From the NCBI GenBank assembly GCA_002342065.1, contig DDPF01000012.1, forward strand, positions 558,001-622,000: a stretch of 64,000 nucleotides of DNA, read 5' to 3'. The stretch comes from Bacteroidetes bacterium UBA2475. GTDB taxonomy: Bacteria > Bacteroidota > Bacteroidia > B-17B0 > Aurantibacillaceae. Below are positions 8,011 to 16,184 of the stretch, one piece after another (positions within the stretch are counted from its first letter, which is position 1; each line of letters begins with the position of its first letter). Below the pieces are notes generated by a model, which saw only the letters and a program-made list of their open reading frames with translations, searched no databases and was not told where the DNA came from. Both the position numbers and the translations under genes were made by a program.

Positions 8011-8039
8011 GATTCGAGTGGTTTTATTCAATACCTTTG
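8008..8039 (+). promoter_or_regulatory. Bacteroidota-type promoter for a short transcript
   Basis: TTTG at 8008-8011, a 20-base spacer, then TACCTTTG at 8032-8039. This is a full match to the Bacteroidota housekeeping consensus (-33 TTTG, 19-21 bases, -7 TAnnTTTG). No credible coding sequence follows; a structured stretch and a terminator do. Confidence 0.65.
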
Positions 8040-8040
8040 C

Positions 8041-8205
8041 TCAAAGAAATTTAAGAGGCGATTCTTTGAATTATAGGAGCGATTTCCAACTACGAGAATT
8101 CATTAGAATCCTAAGTGCTTGGAAATCATCAATAAAGTTCGATAAATCCAACCCGTAGGGTACAAATGAATGAAAAAGGCTCCGCGAAGCGGGGCTTTTT
8201 TGTTT
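8041..8205 (+). ncRNA. Putative structured small RNA
   Basis: Downstream of the consensus promoter the sequence can form hairpin 1 (TCAAAGAA at 8041-8048 with TTCTTTGA at 8062-8069), hairpin 2 (GATTTCCAA at 8081-8089 with TTGGAAATC at 8119-8127) and a terminator hairpin ending in T7 near 8202. The transcript would be about 155-165 bases. The start site is predicted only, and a start past 8045 would shorten hairpin 1. It is not a tRNA, tmRNA, RNase P or SRP RNA by eye. Two perfect helices between a promoter and a terminator without an ORF make a regulatory RNA the best reading; a degenerate leader or phage remnant is possible. Confidence 0.45.
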
Positions 8206-8206
8206 G
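8173..8206 (+). terminator. Rho-independent terminator of the putative small RNA
   Basis: AAAGGCTCCGC pairs with GCGGGGCTTTT across a GAA loop (11 pairs, two of them G-U), followed by a run of T. Confidence 0.8.
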
Positions 8207-8277
8207 TGAAAACGACATCAAGCCTTTGCTTGAATGGAGTTAGAACAAACGAAAAATAAAAATCCGCAGGATTTTGT

Positions 8278-8411
8278 CTTTTTCATTCTCAACACGACCC
8301 AAGAGGGGCTAGCAGCGTCAGCGGCAATTCCCGGCCTGACTGCAAGAAGATTTTCACTTTTTCATTCTGACACTGACCCAAGAGGGGCTCGCCAGCTTGT
8401 TGGCAATTCCC
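8278..8411. repeat. Pair of 55-bp direct repeats
   Basis: Two imperfect copies at 8278-8332 and 8357-8411 share CTTTTTCATTCT, GACCCAAGAGGGGCT and GGCAATTCCC at the same spacing, offset by 79 bases. They are richer in G+C than their surroundings. The rest of 8207-8570 is non-coding by eye. Two copies and no cas gene exclude a CRISPR reading. Confidence 0.75.
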
Positions 8412-8572
8412 TTTTACAGATGCCGGAAAGCAGACGAAACTCTCTGCTTTATTTATTTTTCACAGTTTTAGCTTGTTTTTAGTCGATTTGTGCAAATACA
8501 GCTCATTTTTTATCAAATCAAGGTTTTTAACTTAAATGACTGATTTTCAATAGTATAAAAACGAGCCATTCT

Positions 8573-8603
8573 ATTGTCAATCTGGAAAATTTTTGTATCA
8601 TTG
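8573..8603 (+). promoter_or_regulatory. Probable promoter of the outer-membrane protein pair
   Basis: ATTG at 8573-8576, 19 bases, then TATCATTG at 8596-8603, one mismatch from TAnnTTTG. The 5' leader holds a small GGGAA/TTTCCC hairpin at 8624-8636 and runs about 60 bases to the ATG at 8667. Confidence 0.5.
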
Positions 8604-8666
8604 CATGTTAATAAAATTAAAAAGGGAATGTTTCCCAACTTAATTTATTTTTAAATATTTAAGATT

Positions 8667-9344
8667 ATGAAATTTTTTAGAACATCATTACTTTGTTTAT
8701 TCTTGTTATCGTTTACAACTACGGTTAACGCTCAGGGTGGCGGAAAAAAGACATCTCCGATACAACGTTTTTTCAAAAAAACCCCTTTTACATTTAATTT
8801 AGGCGGGCATGTTGTTGATGATGACGGAAAACCATTTTCACAATTGTTCAATGTTGCAAATTCATGGAATTTCTTGCCATACCCTACCCGTTTAGCAGTG
8901 GATGGTTATTTTCAAAAAGGATGGAGTTTCCAAATGGAATTTGCGTATACGCAGTATAAAACGAGTAAAGAGATTAACGATGTAAAAATCGGTTCTAATT
9001 ATACTTTTTTCTCAGTTGATGGCCATGTAAAATATGACCTTAACGAGTTAATTGGCGATACACATTGGTTCGATCCATATGTAGCTGGTGGTTATGGTTA
9101 TACCATGAGAACTGTAGCTAAAAATCCAAATACCGGAACGGCTAACTTAGGTTTAGGCTTTAACATCTGGGTTTATCAAAATCTTGGTTTTAATGCGCAT
9201 ACGATGGCTAAATTTGCAATGCAACAAGGTACTTCAAACTATTTACACCACTCCGTTGGTATTGTTTACCGTTTCGAGTATGGAATGGGCAACCGTCCGG
9301 GCAAATTAGGAAGACGTTACACCTTCTTAAAAACGATAAAATAA
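8667..9344 (+). CDS. Outer-membrane beta-barrel protein, copy 1
   Basis: 225 residues. A signal peptide (FFRTSLLCLFLLSFTTTVNA, then QGG) sends it to the periplasm. The mature part alternates polar and aromatic/hydrophobic residues as beta-strands, with DPYVAGGYGY and GLGFNIWVYQNLGFN typical of small OmpA-like or porin-family barrels of Bacteroidota. It ends YRFEYG plus a basic tail. It is clearly related to the gene 22 bases downstream (shared SNYLHHSVGIVY near the C-terminus), so the two are a tandem duplication in one operon. Function beyond an outer-membrane barrel is unknown. Confidence 0.75.
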   Translation: MKFFRTSLLCLFLLSFTTTVNAQGGGKKTSPIQRFFKKTPFTFNLGGHVVDDDGKPFSQLFNVANSWNFLPYPTRLAVDGYFQKGWSFQMEFAYTQYKTSKEINDVKIGSNYTFFSVDGHVKYDLNELIGDTHWFDPYVAGGYGYTMRTVAKNPNTGTANLGLGFNIWVYQNLGFNAHTMAKFAMQQGTSNYLHHSVGIVYRFEYGMGNRPGKLGRRYTFLKTIK

Positions 9345-9366
9345 TTTCTTTCAAACAAATTAAAAA

Positions 9367-9987
9367 ATGAAGGCATTAAAATCTCTTTCTCTCTCGCTAT
9401 TAACTTTAGCTACTGTTTATACTGCAAATGCGCAAACATTTGCGCAAAGAATCAAAAACACAACATTTGTGTTTGGTTTACACGAACATATTGTAATTGA
9501 TAATGGCAAAGAATATCAATTTAAATTTGACACTAAAAACTGGCAGTTAACACCATTCCCAAGCAAAATTACTGCGGAAGCATATTTAAAAAAAGGCTGG
9601 GGCCTGCAAACTGAATTTGCTTATACAGGTTATAAAGCAAATTCAACGGTTGATAATAAACTTCAGTTAAAAGATCATACATTTTTTTCTGCTGATTTTA
9701 ATATCCGTTACCATTTTGAAACTTTATTTCTTAAACAAAGTTTTTTTGACCCCTTTTTAACAACCGGTTATGGTTTTACTTATCGTTCTGCTGTTATAAA
9801 TACAAGTACGGGCACAACTAACTTAGGTTTAGGTATGAATTTTTGGATCTATAAAGGTTTTGGTTTGAGTTTACAGTCGGTTGGCAAATTTGCTCTTAAA
9901 GGCGGCGCCAAGTCAAATTATCTTCACCATTCAATTGGTGTAGTATATAAATTAAAGCCACTTTCTAATAAGCCTGCGTTAAAATAA
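9367..9987 (+). CDS. Outer-membrane beta-barrel protein, copy 2
   Basis: 206 residues with signal peptide LSLSLLTLATVYTANA followed by QTFAQ. It repeats the plan of copy 1: an N-terminal HEHIVIDNGKEY segment (copy 1 has GHVVDDDGKPF), a KKGWGLQTEFAYT strand, then DPFLTTGYGFTYRS, a GLGMNFWIYKGFGLS strand and SNYLHHSIGVVYKL at the end. Divergence is substantial, so the duplication is old. Followed by a terminator at 10010. Confidence 0.75.
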   Translation: MKALKSLSLSLLTLATVYTANAQTFAQRIKNTTFVFGLHEHIVIDNGKEYQFKFDTKNWQLTPFPSKITAEAYLKKGWGLQTEFAYTGYKANSTVDNKLQLKDHTFFSADFNIRYHFETLFLKQSFFDPFLTTGYGFTYRSAVINTSTGTTNLGLGMNFWIYKGFGLSLQSVGKFALKGGAKSNYLHHSIGVVYKLKPLSNKPALK

Positions 9988-10009
9988 TTTTATACCAACT
10001 CAATATTAA

Positions 10010-10038
10010 AAAGCCGCTCTTCACAAAGCGGTTTTTTT
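10010..10038 (+). terminator. Terminator after the barrel gene pair
   Basis: AAGCCGCT (10011-10018) pairs with AGCGGTTT (10027-10034, one G-U pair), followed by T's to 10038. Confidence 0.75.
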
Positions 10039-10039
10039 T

Positions 10040-10230
10040 ATGAGTTTCGATACCAATCGCTATCGGGAGACAACAACGGATGTCGATACAACCCGTTCGA
10101 CAGGCTCAGGGTATATTCCAAGAGAGATCTGTTCTTTCGATCACTATTGCGAGCGGGAGATATGCCACCATTGTCATTTCGAACGATAGTGAGAAATCTG
10201 GGCTAACCTTATAGAGAAAAGATTTCTAAG
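10040..10230. repeat. Dispersed intergenic repeat sequences
   Basis: This gap holds no gene. It contains two phrases that I recall as widespread intergenic repeats in environmental Bacteroidota: CCCGTTCGACAGGCTCAGGG near 10090 and TGTCATTTCGAACGATAGTG near 10171. The right part can fold (AGAAATCT at 10192-10199 with AGATTTCT at 10220-10227). Repeat identity rests on recall and needs a self-comparison of the genome. From 10231 to 10313 I see nothing. Confidence 0.45.
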
Positions 10231-10315
10231 CCCGTGAAAACATTCTCGCAAATGCAAAGAAAAAATATTTTTCTTTATACTGTCTGCGCCGCCTTTACAA
10301 AAATGATTAAAAATA

Positions 10316-10345
10316 AAAAGGCCTCCGATTTGGAAGCCTTTTATT
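10316..10345 (-). terminator. Terminator for the CUB-domain gene
   Basis: AAAAGGC (10316-10322) pairs with GCCTTTT (10336-10342) with an inner TCC/GGA extension, and read on the minus strand the stem is followed by T-rich sequence. It lies 20 bases past the minus-strand stop. Confidence 0.65.
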
Positions 10346-10363
10346 ATAAAATTTAAATTGTGT

Positions 10364-12352
10364 TTATTGAACCACTATCAGTTTTTGCTGCGAAATAACT
10401 TTATTGCTAGTTTTATCCAAAACTTCAACAATATACACGCCGGCTTTTAATTCGGCACAATTAATAAGTGTTTGGGTATTGCCCACACTTAATACATGTT
10501 CCGATATTTTTAGAAGACTGCCAAACATATCTTTAATTACTACCTGGCTGGTGCATTCTATTCTGGTGTTGTAAGAAAGTGTAAAATTATCCTTTACCGG
10601 GTTTGGATAAATTTCTGATACATTTATATCTTCATAAGAACCGCCTATAGGTAATACAAATGTGCTTTTTCTTCTGCCATTTGTTTCAACCGCTGTGATC
10701 TTATAATAATTAATAATACCTGGCTTAAACGTTATATCATTAAAATCATATTTAGAAGGTTGATTATTAGGTAAAGCTTTGCCTACCTCGGTAAAATTAA
10801 CGGCATCACCACTTCTTTCAACAATAAATTCGCTAATACTTTCTTCTAAAGCAGTTTCCCAGGTTAATTTATTGGCTGCAGCAATTTGCTGTCCATAAAA
10901 GGCTTTAAAATTAATTGGCAAGGTAACACATGGGCCAACAGATGAAGCGCAAGGTGATGTGAAACGATATGCAGTGTTTGACATTGTCCATTGATTATAT
11001 GGCCCAGCTCCGCCAACAGCATTATGAGCTGTTGCATTTACAGGCGGTCTATAAACTGTTCCATCGAAACTATGTAAACCTAATACTGCCTCACCATTAT
11101 TAAAAGGACAAACACCTTTATTACCAACATGAATTTCGATATTATTACTAGTTTCAAACAATTTTACCTGACCTGTGTAGTATATGGCAGGGCTTGAAGT
11201 TCCACATGAGAACATAGGAATACTTTCCCACGAAGCAACAAATCTTCTATTTGGTGCAACACCCAAAGTAGCATATCTAATAGTACCTCCTAAACCAGGA
11301 TGAATATCGTGCCATGGGGCCAAAATAGCGTTACGGGGTATAGATGTTCCATTTACAGGGGCAGGGTTAGGAATGGTGTAGCCCGTAGCAACACCACCGG
11401 CGGCATAAGTAGTAGTTTGAATGTTTGGAAAACAAGGCACCGCGTCAAGTACAAAAGAGCTATTGGAGGCCACGTAACCACCCCAATACTGCGACCCGCC
11501 AAAACAAAATGGAAAACCAAAATTAATGATCGTGTTAAATAAAACATCATCTGTAGTTGGCAAAACTGTTCCTACAAAAGCATCAAAACTATAAGCAACG
11601 CCAGCCGCATTATATGTAGATAAACTGCATGCAACTGTAGGAGAACCAGAGGTGAGGGTAGCGCTAATAGTATTTGTATAAACAGAATTTATCCCATTAC
11701 ATTGAGTGCGCATTCTGTAATATGTAGTATTTGTAAATGTAGTTACAAAAGGATTAACGGTACCCCCAGAAACATTAGTCCATGGACCCGTATTAGTAGG
11801 GGCGTTTTGCCAATAATAACTAATTCCGCACCCCGCGGAGCTACCGCCTGTGGTAGTTAAAGTTATTGTTGGAACACATTGGGCTATAGCACCAGAAGCG
11901 GTTCCTGGTATGGGTGTGCCTACGCAAGCTGGTTGACAACTAATAGTAGCTGTCCATCCAGGGTTTACAACAGAAAAGTCTGAAGTAAAACTAAAGGTTA
12001 AAGAAGTTCCCGAAGCACTTATTGACCCGGGGCTGACCCCACCTCCATAATTTCCTATTAATGGGCTGGCCCCATTTGGTCCATCGTATATTCTTAACCG
12101 GTCACAACATCCCTCGGTGCTAAATGTACTGCTAAATAATACATTTAAACAAAATCCAACAGGAGCAGAAAAGGTTTTAGTAAAATTCTCATTGTTTAAA
12201 TAATTGCCGGCACTTCCACCACTATCATAAAATAAATTTGTTGCTGCACATGAAATTGTAACTGGCGTATTATTCATTAAATAAGTTGTCTGAGACTTAG
12301 TTAAATGAACCAATAAAAATAAAATCAATAAAAATTTACATCCTCTATTCAT
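10364..12352 (-). CDS. T9SS-secreted CUB-domain protein
   Basis: 662 residues. A signal peptide (FLLILFLLVHLTKS) precedes a CUB domain at about residues 33-138, with the usual CCDRLRIYDG, a GNYGGG turn, LTFSFTSDFSV and PGWTATISC. Then comes a Cys/Thr/Gly-rich Ig-like stretch (about 140-240), a middle domain starting FDAFVGTVLPTTDD that includes FGFPFCFGGSQYWGGY, a fibronectin-like segment (TWETALEESISEFIVERSG), and a C-terminal T9SS type A sorting domain (EIYPNPVKDNFTLSY ... GVYIVEVLD, ending KLIVVQ). The protein should be exported by Sec, moved through the T9SS and attached to or released from the cell surface. Likely adhesion or surface function; ligand unknown. Co-transcribed with the small gene 5 bases upstream. 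Confidence 0.8.
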   Translation of the reverse strand: MNRGCKFLLILFLLVHLTKSQTTYLMNNTPVTISCAATNLFYDSGGSAGNYLNNENFTKTFSAPVGFCLNVLFSSTFSTEGCCDRLRIYDGPNGASPLIGNYGGGVSPGSISASGTSLTFSFTSDFSVVNPGWTATISCQPACVGTPIPGTASGAIAQCVPTITLTTTGGSSAGCGISYYWQNAPTNTGPWTNVSGGTVNPFVTTFTNTTYYRMRTQCNGINSVYTNTISATLTSGSPTVACSLSTYNAAGVAYSFDAFVGTVLPTTDDVLFNTIINFGFPFCFGGSQYWGGYVASNSSFVLDAVPCFPNIQTTTYAAGGVATGYTIPNPAPVNGTSIPRNAILAPWHDIHPGLGGTIRYATLGVAPNRRFVASWESIPMFSCGTSSPAIYYTGQVKLFETSNNIEIHVGNKGVCPFNNGEAVLGLHSFDGTVYRPPVNATAHNAVGGAGPYNQWTMSNTAYRFTSPCASSVGPCVTLPINFKAFYGQQIAAANKLTWETALEESISEFIVERSGDAVNFTEVGKALPNNQPSKYDFNDITFKPGIINYYKITAVETNGRRKSTFVLPIGGSYEDINVSEIYPNPVKDNFTLSYNTRIECTSQVVIKDMFGSLLKISEHVLSVGNTQTLINCAELKAGVYIVEVLDKTSNKVISQQKLIVVQ

Positions 12353-12357
12353 GATAT

Positions 12358-12741
12358 TTATTTTACTTCAAAAATTGTGTCCGTACCAATATTTCCAGTG
12401 ATCTCGTTATAAGCATCTTTGACTTTAAAATAACAAAGTTCAACATTATAAATTGTTGAAATTATTTTTAATAACTCAGCATAAACCGTAAAATCATTTT
12501 TATTTTGATCAAATATAATGAGCAAACAATTATGATTACCAATTATGAATTTTGAATCAATGATTTGATCATACTTCAAAAATTCTAATTTAATTTGATT
12601 TAATTGAGCAACTGTAATTCCCGGGCAGCCAATAACGACCTTATCTTCAATTTTATCTGTTATCAGTGGTTCCTGACAATAAGAAAATTTAGCTGAAGTT
12701 AAAAAAACAAGTAAATAAACTACACGGACAGCAATTCTCAT
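12358..12741 (-). CDS. Small exported hypothetical protein
   Basis: 127 residues. N-terminal signal peptide (AVRVVYLLVFLTSAKFSYC, then QEP). The rest is a small alpha/beta domain with no motif I recognise and several Cys residues (GCPG, NHNC, ELCYF), which could form disulfides. It lies just upstream of the CUB-domain T9SS gene in the same direction with a 5-base gap, so a shared operon and an extracytoplasmic role are likely. Confidence 0.6.
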   Translation of the reverse strand: MRIAVRVVYLLVFLTSAKFSYCQEPLITDKIEDKVVIGCPGITVAQLNQIKLEFLKYDQIIDSKFIIGNHNCLLIIFDQNKNDFTVYAELLKIISTIYNVELCYFKVKDAYNEITGNIGTDTIFEVK

Positions 12742-12863
12742 ATTAAGATGTTTTAGTAAATATATAAATAATTTCTTTAAAAACGTAATTTTTGATCAAT
12801 AAAATGTCCGTAAAACCAGCATTTCTATGGGTATTTTGAGGTTATTCATCTAAAATAGTATAA

Positions 12864-12900
12864 AAGAAAAAGGTTTACGCTATTTCCGTAAACCTTTAAA
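12864..12900 (-). terminator. Terminator at the end of the polysaccharide operon
   Basis: A perfect 11-bp stem (AAAGGTTTACG at 12869-12879 with CGTAAACCTTT at 12887-12897), flanked by A-rich sequence that reads as a T-rich tail on the minus strand. It lies 22 bases beyond the wzc stop and marks the 3' end of the 38-kb locus. The rest of 12742-12918 is the leader of the small exported gene. Confidence 0.85.
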
Positions 12901-12918
12901 AAATAAAATATATAAATC

Positions 12919-15300
12919 TTATCCTAGTAATATTTTTTTCCACCTTGGTGTTTTCTTTTCCTCACCATAGCCATAACCTCCGTAACCATAACCATAGCCG
13001 TAACCATAGCCATAGCCATAGCCTCTCTTAAAATCAGACCCGTTAATGAGCACTGCCATGTTAGGTAATCGTTTTTCTTTATTTAGTGATTCAGCAATAC
13101 GCAATAAACGTTTATCCAAGTAGTTAGCCCTTGCAACAAAAACAGTACAATCAGCATACATGTTTATCAATAATGTATCGGCTACTAAACCTACAGGCGC
13201 TGTATCCACAATTACATAATCATAGGAGTTTTTTACGATTTCGAACATTTCAGCTATTCGGATATGCATTAGCAACTCTGCAGGATTTGGTGGAATTGCA
13301 CCGGAAGGCAGAACATCAAAATTACTTACATTAGGAACGCTAATTATCACCTCACTTAATGTCATTTCTGAATCAGTAATATAATTTGTTAACCCTTTTC
13401 TATCAGGCATTCCAAGATAGGCTAATATTTTTGGTGCTCGCAAATCAGTTCCGATCAATAAAGTTTTTTTTCCCGAAAGCGCGAAGCTTGCCGCAAGATT
13501 TAAAGCAATATAAGATTTACCTTCTTTGCCAATTGTGGACGTCACGAAAACAGTTTTACTTTTATTTTTATTGCTATTGTTAATAAATTCCACATTAGTG
13601 CGCAACAACCTAAAAGCTTCTGCAATGTTTGAACGATTATTGGCAACAACAACTAACCTGTCTTTTGATGAAGACTGAGGGATATCGCCTAAAAAAGGAA
13701 TATTAACTTTATCTATATCCTTTTTGCCATGTACTTTAGTGTCTAAAAGATCGAGAATATATAAAACCAATATTGGGAAAACGAGGCCTAATAAAAATGC
13801 AGCTAAAAAAATAATTTGTCTTTTTGGTGCCACTGTTTGACCATTCGTATAAGCATTATCGATTATTTTAGCATTTGCAACTGTAACAGCCAAAGCAATA
13901 TTAGTTTCCTCACGTTTTTGAAGAAGATATAAATACAATGCTTCTTTTATTTGTTGTTGGCGTTGAATAATACGATACTCTCTTTCGTATTTTGGTACGG
14001 TTGCAATTTTAGAGTTGATCCCCCCTTCTTTCTTATTTAGTTCTTTCAATTTGATTTCGAGCGAACTTTTAAAGTTGCTAAGACTTTCTTTTAAATTATT
14101 TTTAATATCGTTTAGCTGCGCTTCAATATTAACAACAATTGGATTTTTTTCGCTAGAGTTCTTTAGAATACGGTTTCTTTCTAAAACCAATTTGTTGTAC
14201 TCACCGATCATTGTGGCAATAGTTGGATCACTCAATCCTAAATTTGATGGAATAAGATCAGAAGGTTTATTTTGTTTTTGGATATAGTCATACATAAAAT
14301 CTGCCACTCGCACTTGAGTAGAAGTTTCAAGAATACTCAATTCGTTCTCACTACCAGTTTTTAAAAATAAACCTGCCTCCGATTCAACATCCACTAACTT
14401 ATGCTTCATTTTAAAATCTTCTGCCTCCCCCTCTACTTGTGATAGTTCTGAAGTAATAAATTTAATTCTGTCATTAATAAAATCTGCTGTATTTTTACTT
14501 ACCTGATTTTTATCAGCTATCGCGTCCAGGTTATGTTGCTTAATTAAATTATCTACTATGGAAGCTGCCTTTTCTTTTGATGGGTCCCTTAAGCTTATTG
14601 TTATTGCGTTTGATGTTTTATTAACCGGGTTTATCTTTACATAAGCAATATATTTATCTGCAACCGCATCCATCGGGGTAATGATAACGCGAACGCCTTT
14701 CCCAACAAATTTTTCGTTAAATAAAGATGTTTTTGTAATGATCATTCTCCCAAACCCAACATCAATTGCGTCACCAAAATTGTATGAGCCTTTTACATCC
14801 CCAACTTTATTAAGCAATAAAAATTTAGAAGGCGATATAATATTCACGATCCACTCAGCACTTGCTTTTGCAATGGCAGAATCTTTTGCGATAAAATTTA
14901 AAAGTACCGGTGAAGTACGAAACATTTCCTTTTCAATAGGCGAACCATTATCAAAATAAGAAACATTTAATTTAAGCTCATTAACAACCAATGTCATTAA
15001 TGAGCGGGATTTTAAAATTTCAATTTCATTATCAATATTGCTGTTATTTTTGAGAATGCCTAAATCCTCAAAAGCCGAGAGTTCTGATAGAGATCCTCCT
15101 TTCTTATCATCCTTAATTAAAATGGTTGCGTTTACTTCATAAACCGGCGTTTGAAAACGCAGATAATAGTACCCTAAAAATAAAGCAACGACAACACTAA
15201 GTATGAACCATTTCCAATGATAGAGATACTTTAAAAGAATATCTTTTAAAGTGCTTTCCTGATTTTCTTCAACAGAAAAATTATACTGTTCTAATTCCAT
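12919..15300 (-). CDS. wzc: Polysaccharide co-polymerase / tyrosine autokinase (Wzc family)
   Basis: 793 residues. It controls chain length and export of surface polysaccharide with Wza. The N-terminus has a cytosolic lead, TM1 (WFILSVVVALFLGYYYL, about 33-50), the Wzz domain, a long periplasmic coiled coil (about 260-440) and TM2 (IIFLAAFLLGLVFPILVLYI). The C-terminal BY-kinase has Walker A STIGKEGKS near 590, Walker A' LLIGTDLR near 615 and Walker B YVIVDTAP near 698. The tail is an unusual run of Gly-Tyr repeats (about 764-782), the expected tyrosine autophosphorylation cluster. Final gene of the operon, 10 bases after wza. Confidence 0.92.
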   Translation of the reverse strand: MELEQYNFSVEENQESTLKDILLKYLYHWKWFILSVVVALFLGYYYLRFQTPVYEVNATILIKDDKKGGSLSELSAFEDLGILKNNSNIDNEIEILKSRSLMTLVVNELKLNVSYFDNGSPIEKEMFRTSPVLLNFIAKDSAIAKASAEWIVNIISPSKFLLLNKVGDVKGSYNFGDAIDVGFGRMIITKTSLFNEKFVGKGVRVIITPMDAVADKYIAYVKINPVNKTSNAITISLRDPSKEKAASIVDNLIKQHNLDAIADKNQVSKNTADFINDRIKFITSELSQVEGEAEDFKMKHKLVDVESEAGLFLKTGSENELSILETSTQVRVADFMYDYIQKQNKPSDLIPSNLGLSDPTIATMIGEYNKLVLERNRILKNSSEKNPIVVNIEAQLNDIKNNLKESLSNFKSSLEIKLKELNKKEGGINSKIATVPKYEREYRIIQRQQQIKEALYLYLLQKREETNIALAVTVANAKIIDNAYTNGQTVAPKRQIIFLAAFLLGLVFPILVLYILDLLDTKVHGKKDIDKVNIPFLGDIPQSSSKDRLVVVANNRSNIAEAFRLLRTNVEFINNSNKNKSKTVFVTSTIGKEGKSYIALNLAASFALSGKKTLLIGTDLRAPKILAYLGMPDRKGLTNYITDSEMTLSEVIISVPNVSNFDVLPSGAIPPNPAELLMHIRIAEMFEIVKNSYDYVIVDTAPVGLVADTLLINMYADCTVFVARANYLDKRLLRIAESLNKEKRLPNMAVLINGSDFKRGYGYGYGYGYGYGYGGYGYGEEKKTPRWKKILLG
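12965..13023 (-). repeat. Hexanucleotide repeat coding the Gly-Tyr tail of Wzc
   Basis: About nine imperfect units of the form CCATAG/CCATAA (+ strand), each coding Gly-Tyr, lie in frame near the 3' end of wzc. Variation in unit number by slippage would keep frame and change the number of phosphorylatable tyrosines. Confidence 0.8.
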
Positions 15301-15310
15301 TAATTAATTA

Positions 15311-16120
15311 TTAACGCGTAAATAAAACTGCCATAGTTACAAGTAACGAAATTACTGAAACAACTAAGCTAATATTTGATGTATTTACCACCGATGAATT
15401 GATCCTTGCTCTATTTGGTTCTACATACACGATATCATTTTGTGTTAAATAATATACAGGTGAAGAAAACAATTTTTTTGATGTCAGATCAACTCTCGTT
15501 TCCGTTTTTTTTCCATCAATATCGCGAACTACTAATACATTTTTTCTAACGCCGGTGATCAAAAGATCACCGGCAATGCCCAGAGCTTCCGGTAAAGTAA
15601 TTCGTTCATTAGGAATTGTAAAGGTACCGGGATTACGGACCTCGCCTAATACTGTTACTTTATAATTTAATATTCTAATGTTTACGTTTGGATTCTTCAC
15701 ATAAATGCTATCTTTATTATTGTCGAGTTTTTGCTTGATCAATTCTACCGCAGCATCCCGGGTTAGTCCTCCCACTTTTATTTTTCCAATCACAGGAAAA
15801 TCAATATTTCCCAGCACATCAATAAGATAACCGGGTGGAGTAGGATTACCCTGAGTGTAACTGCCAACGATGTTATTATTCAAAAGACTTACAGGTAAAT
15901 TAAATGGCTTAACTGCATCTGCATCAATACCCATTACTGTAATAGAAAGAAGGTCGTCTGTTTTTAACACTGGTATAAAATTTTTATTCACTTCTGAGCC
16001 AGATTCGGATACTCCCTGGAAATAAATTATATTTTTTTTTGAAGTACATGCATTAACTATACAAAAGATCATTACGATCAAAAAAGAGCTACAGACATAA
16101 GAGATTTTTATTCTATTCAT
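15311..16120 (-). CDS. wza: Outer-membrane polysaccharide export lipoprotein (Wza family)
   Basis: 269 residues. The N-terminus is a lipoprotein signal with lipobox VNAC (about residues 22-25), so the mature protein is lipidated and trafficked to the outer membrane. A Poly_export domain follows (DDLLSITVMG; GYLIDVLGNIDFPVIGKI) and then an SLBB domain (VTVLGEVRNPGTFTIP). The C-terminus has a hydrophobic helix (LVVSVISLLVTMAVLF), which differs from the amphipathic helix that forms the pore in E. coli Wza but is common in Bacteroidota homologues. It forms the outer-membrane channel working with Wzc. Confidence 0.9.
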   Translation of the reverse strand: MNRIKISYVCSSFLIVMIFCIVNACTSKKNIIYFQGVSESGSEVNKNFIPVLKTDDLLSITVMGIDADAVKPFNLPVSLLNNNIVGSYTQGNPTPPGYLIDVLGNIDFPVIGKIKVGGLTRDAAVELIKQKLDNNKDSIYVKNPNVNIRILNYKVTVLGEVRNPGTFTIPNERITLPEALGIAGDLLITGVRKNVLVVRDIDGKKTETRVDLTSKKLFSSPVYYLTQNDIVYVEPNRARINSSVVNTSNISLVVSVISLLVTMAVLFTR

Positions 16121-16184
16121 AAATTGTTTTAATTACAATTTCGCTTTGTGAAATTACAAATTATTATTTGATTCTTACTAATAA

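Noticed and set aside
7922..8158. A 78-residue open frame starting inside the ATPase gene
   Set aside because: It begins in another frame of the ATPase gene, crosses a terminator and a promoter, and reads as low-complexity sequence.
8041..8205. Identification as 6S RNA
   Set aside because: The length is near, but the single long rod with a central bubble is not seen; two separate hairpins form instead.
8278..8411. CRISPR-like direct repeats
   Set aside because: Only two imperfect copies with one spacer-sized gap, and no cas genes nearby.
8234..8482. An 82-residue open frame on the + strand over the direct repeats
   Set aside because: It is built from the two 55-bp repeats and has no coding character, leader or homology that I recognise.
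14025..14035. A short poly-C run in wzc as a second phase-variable tract
   Set aside because: Only six C, within what is expected by chance, and not in a place where slippage is likely.
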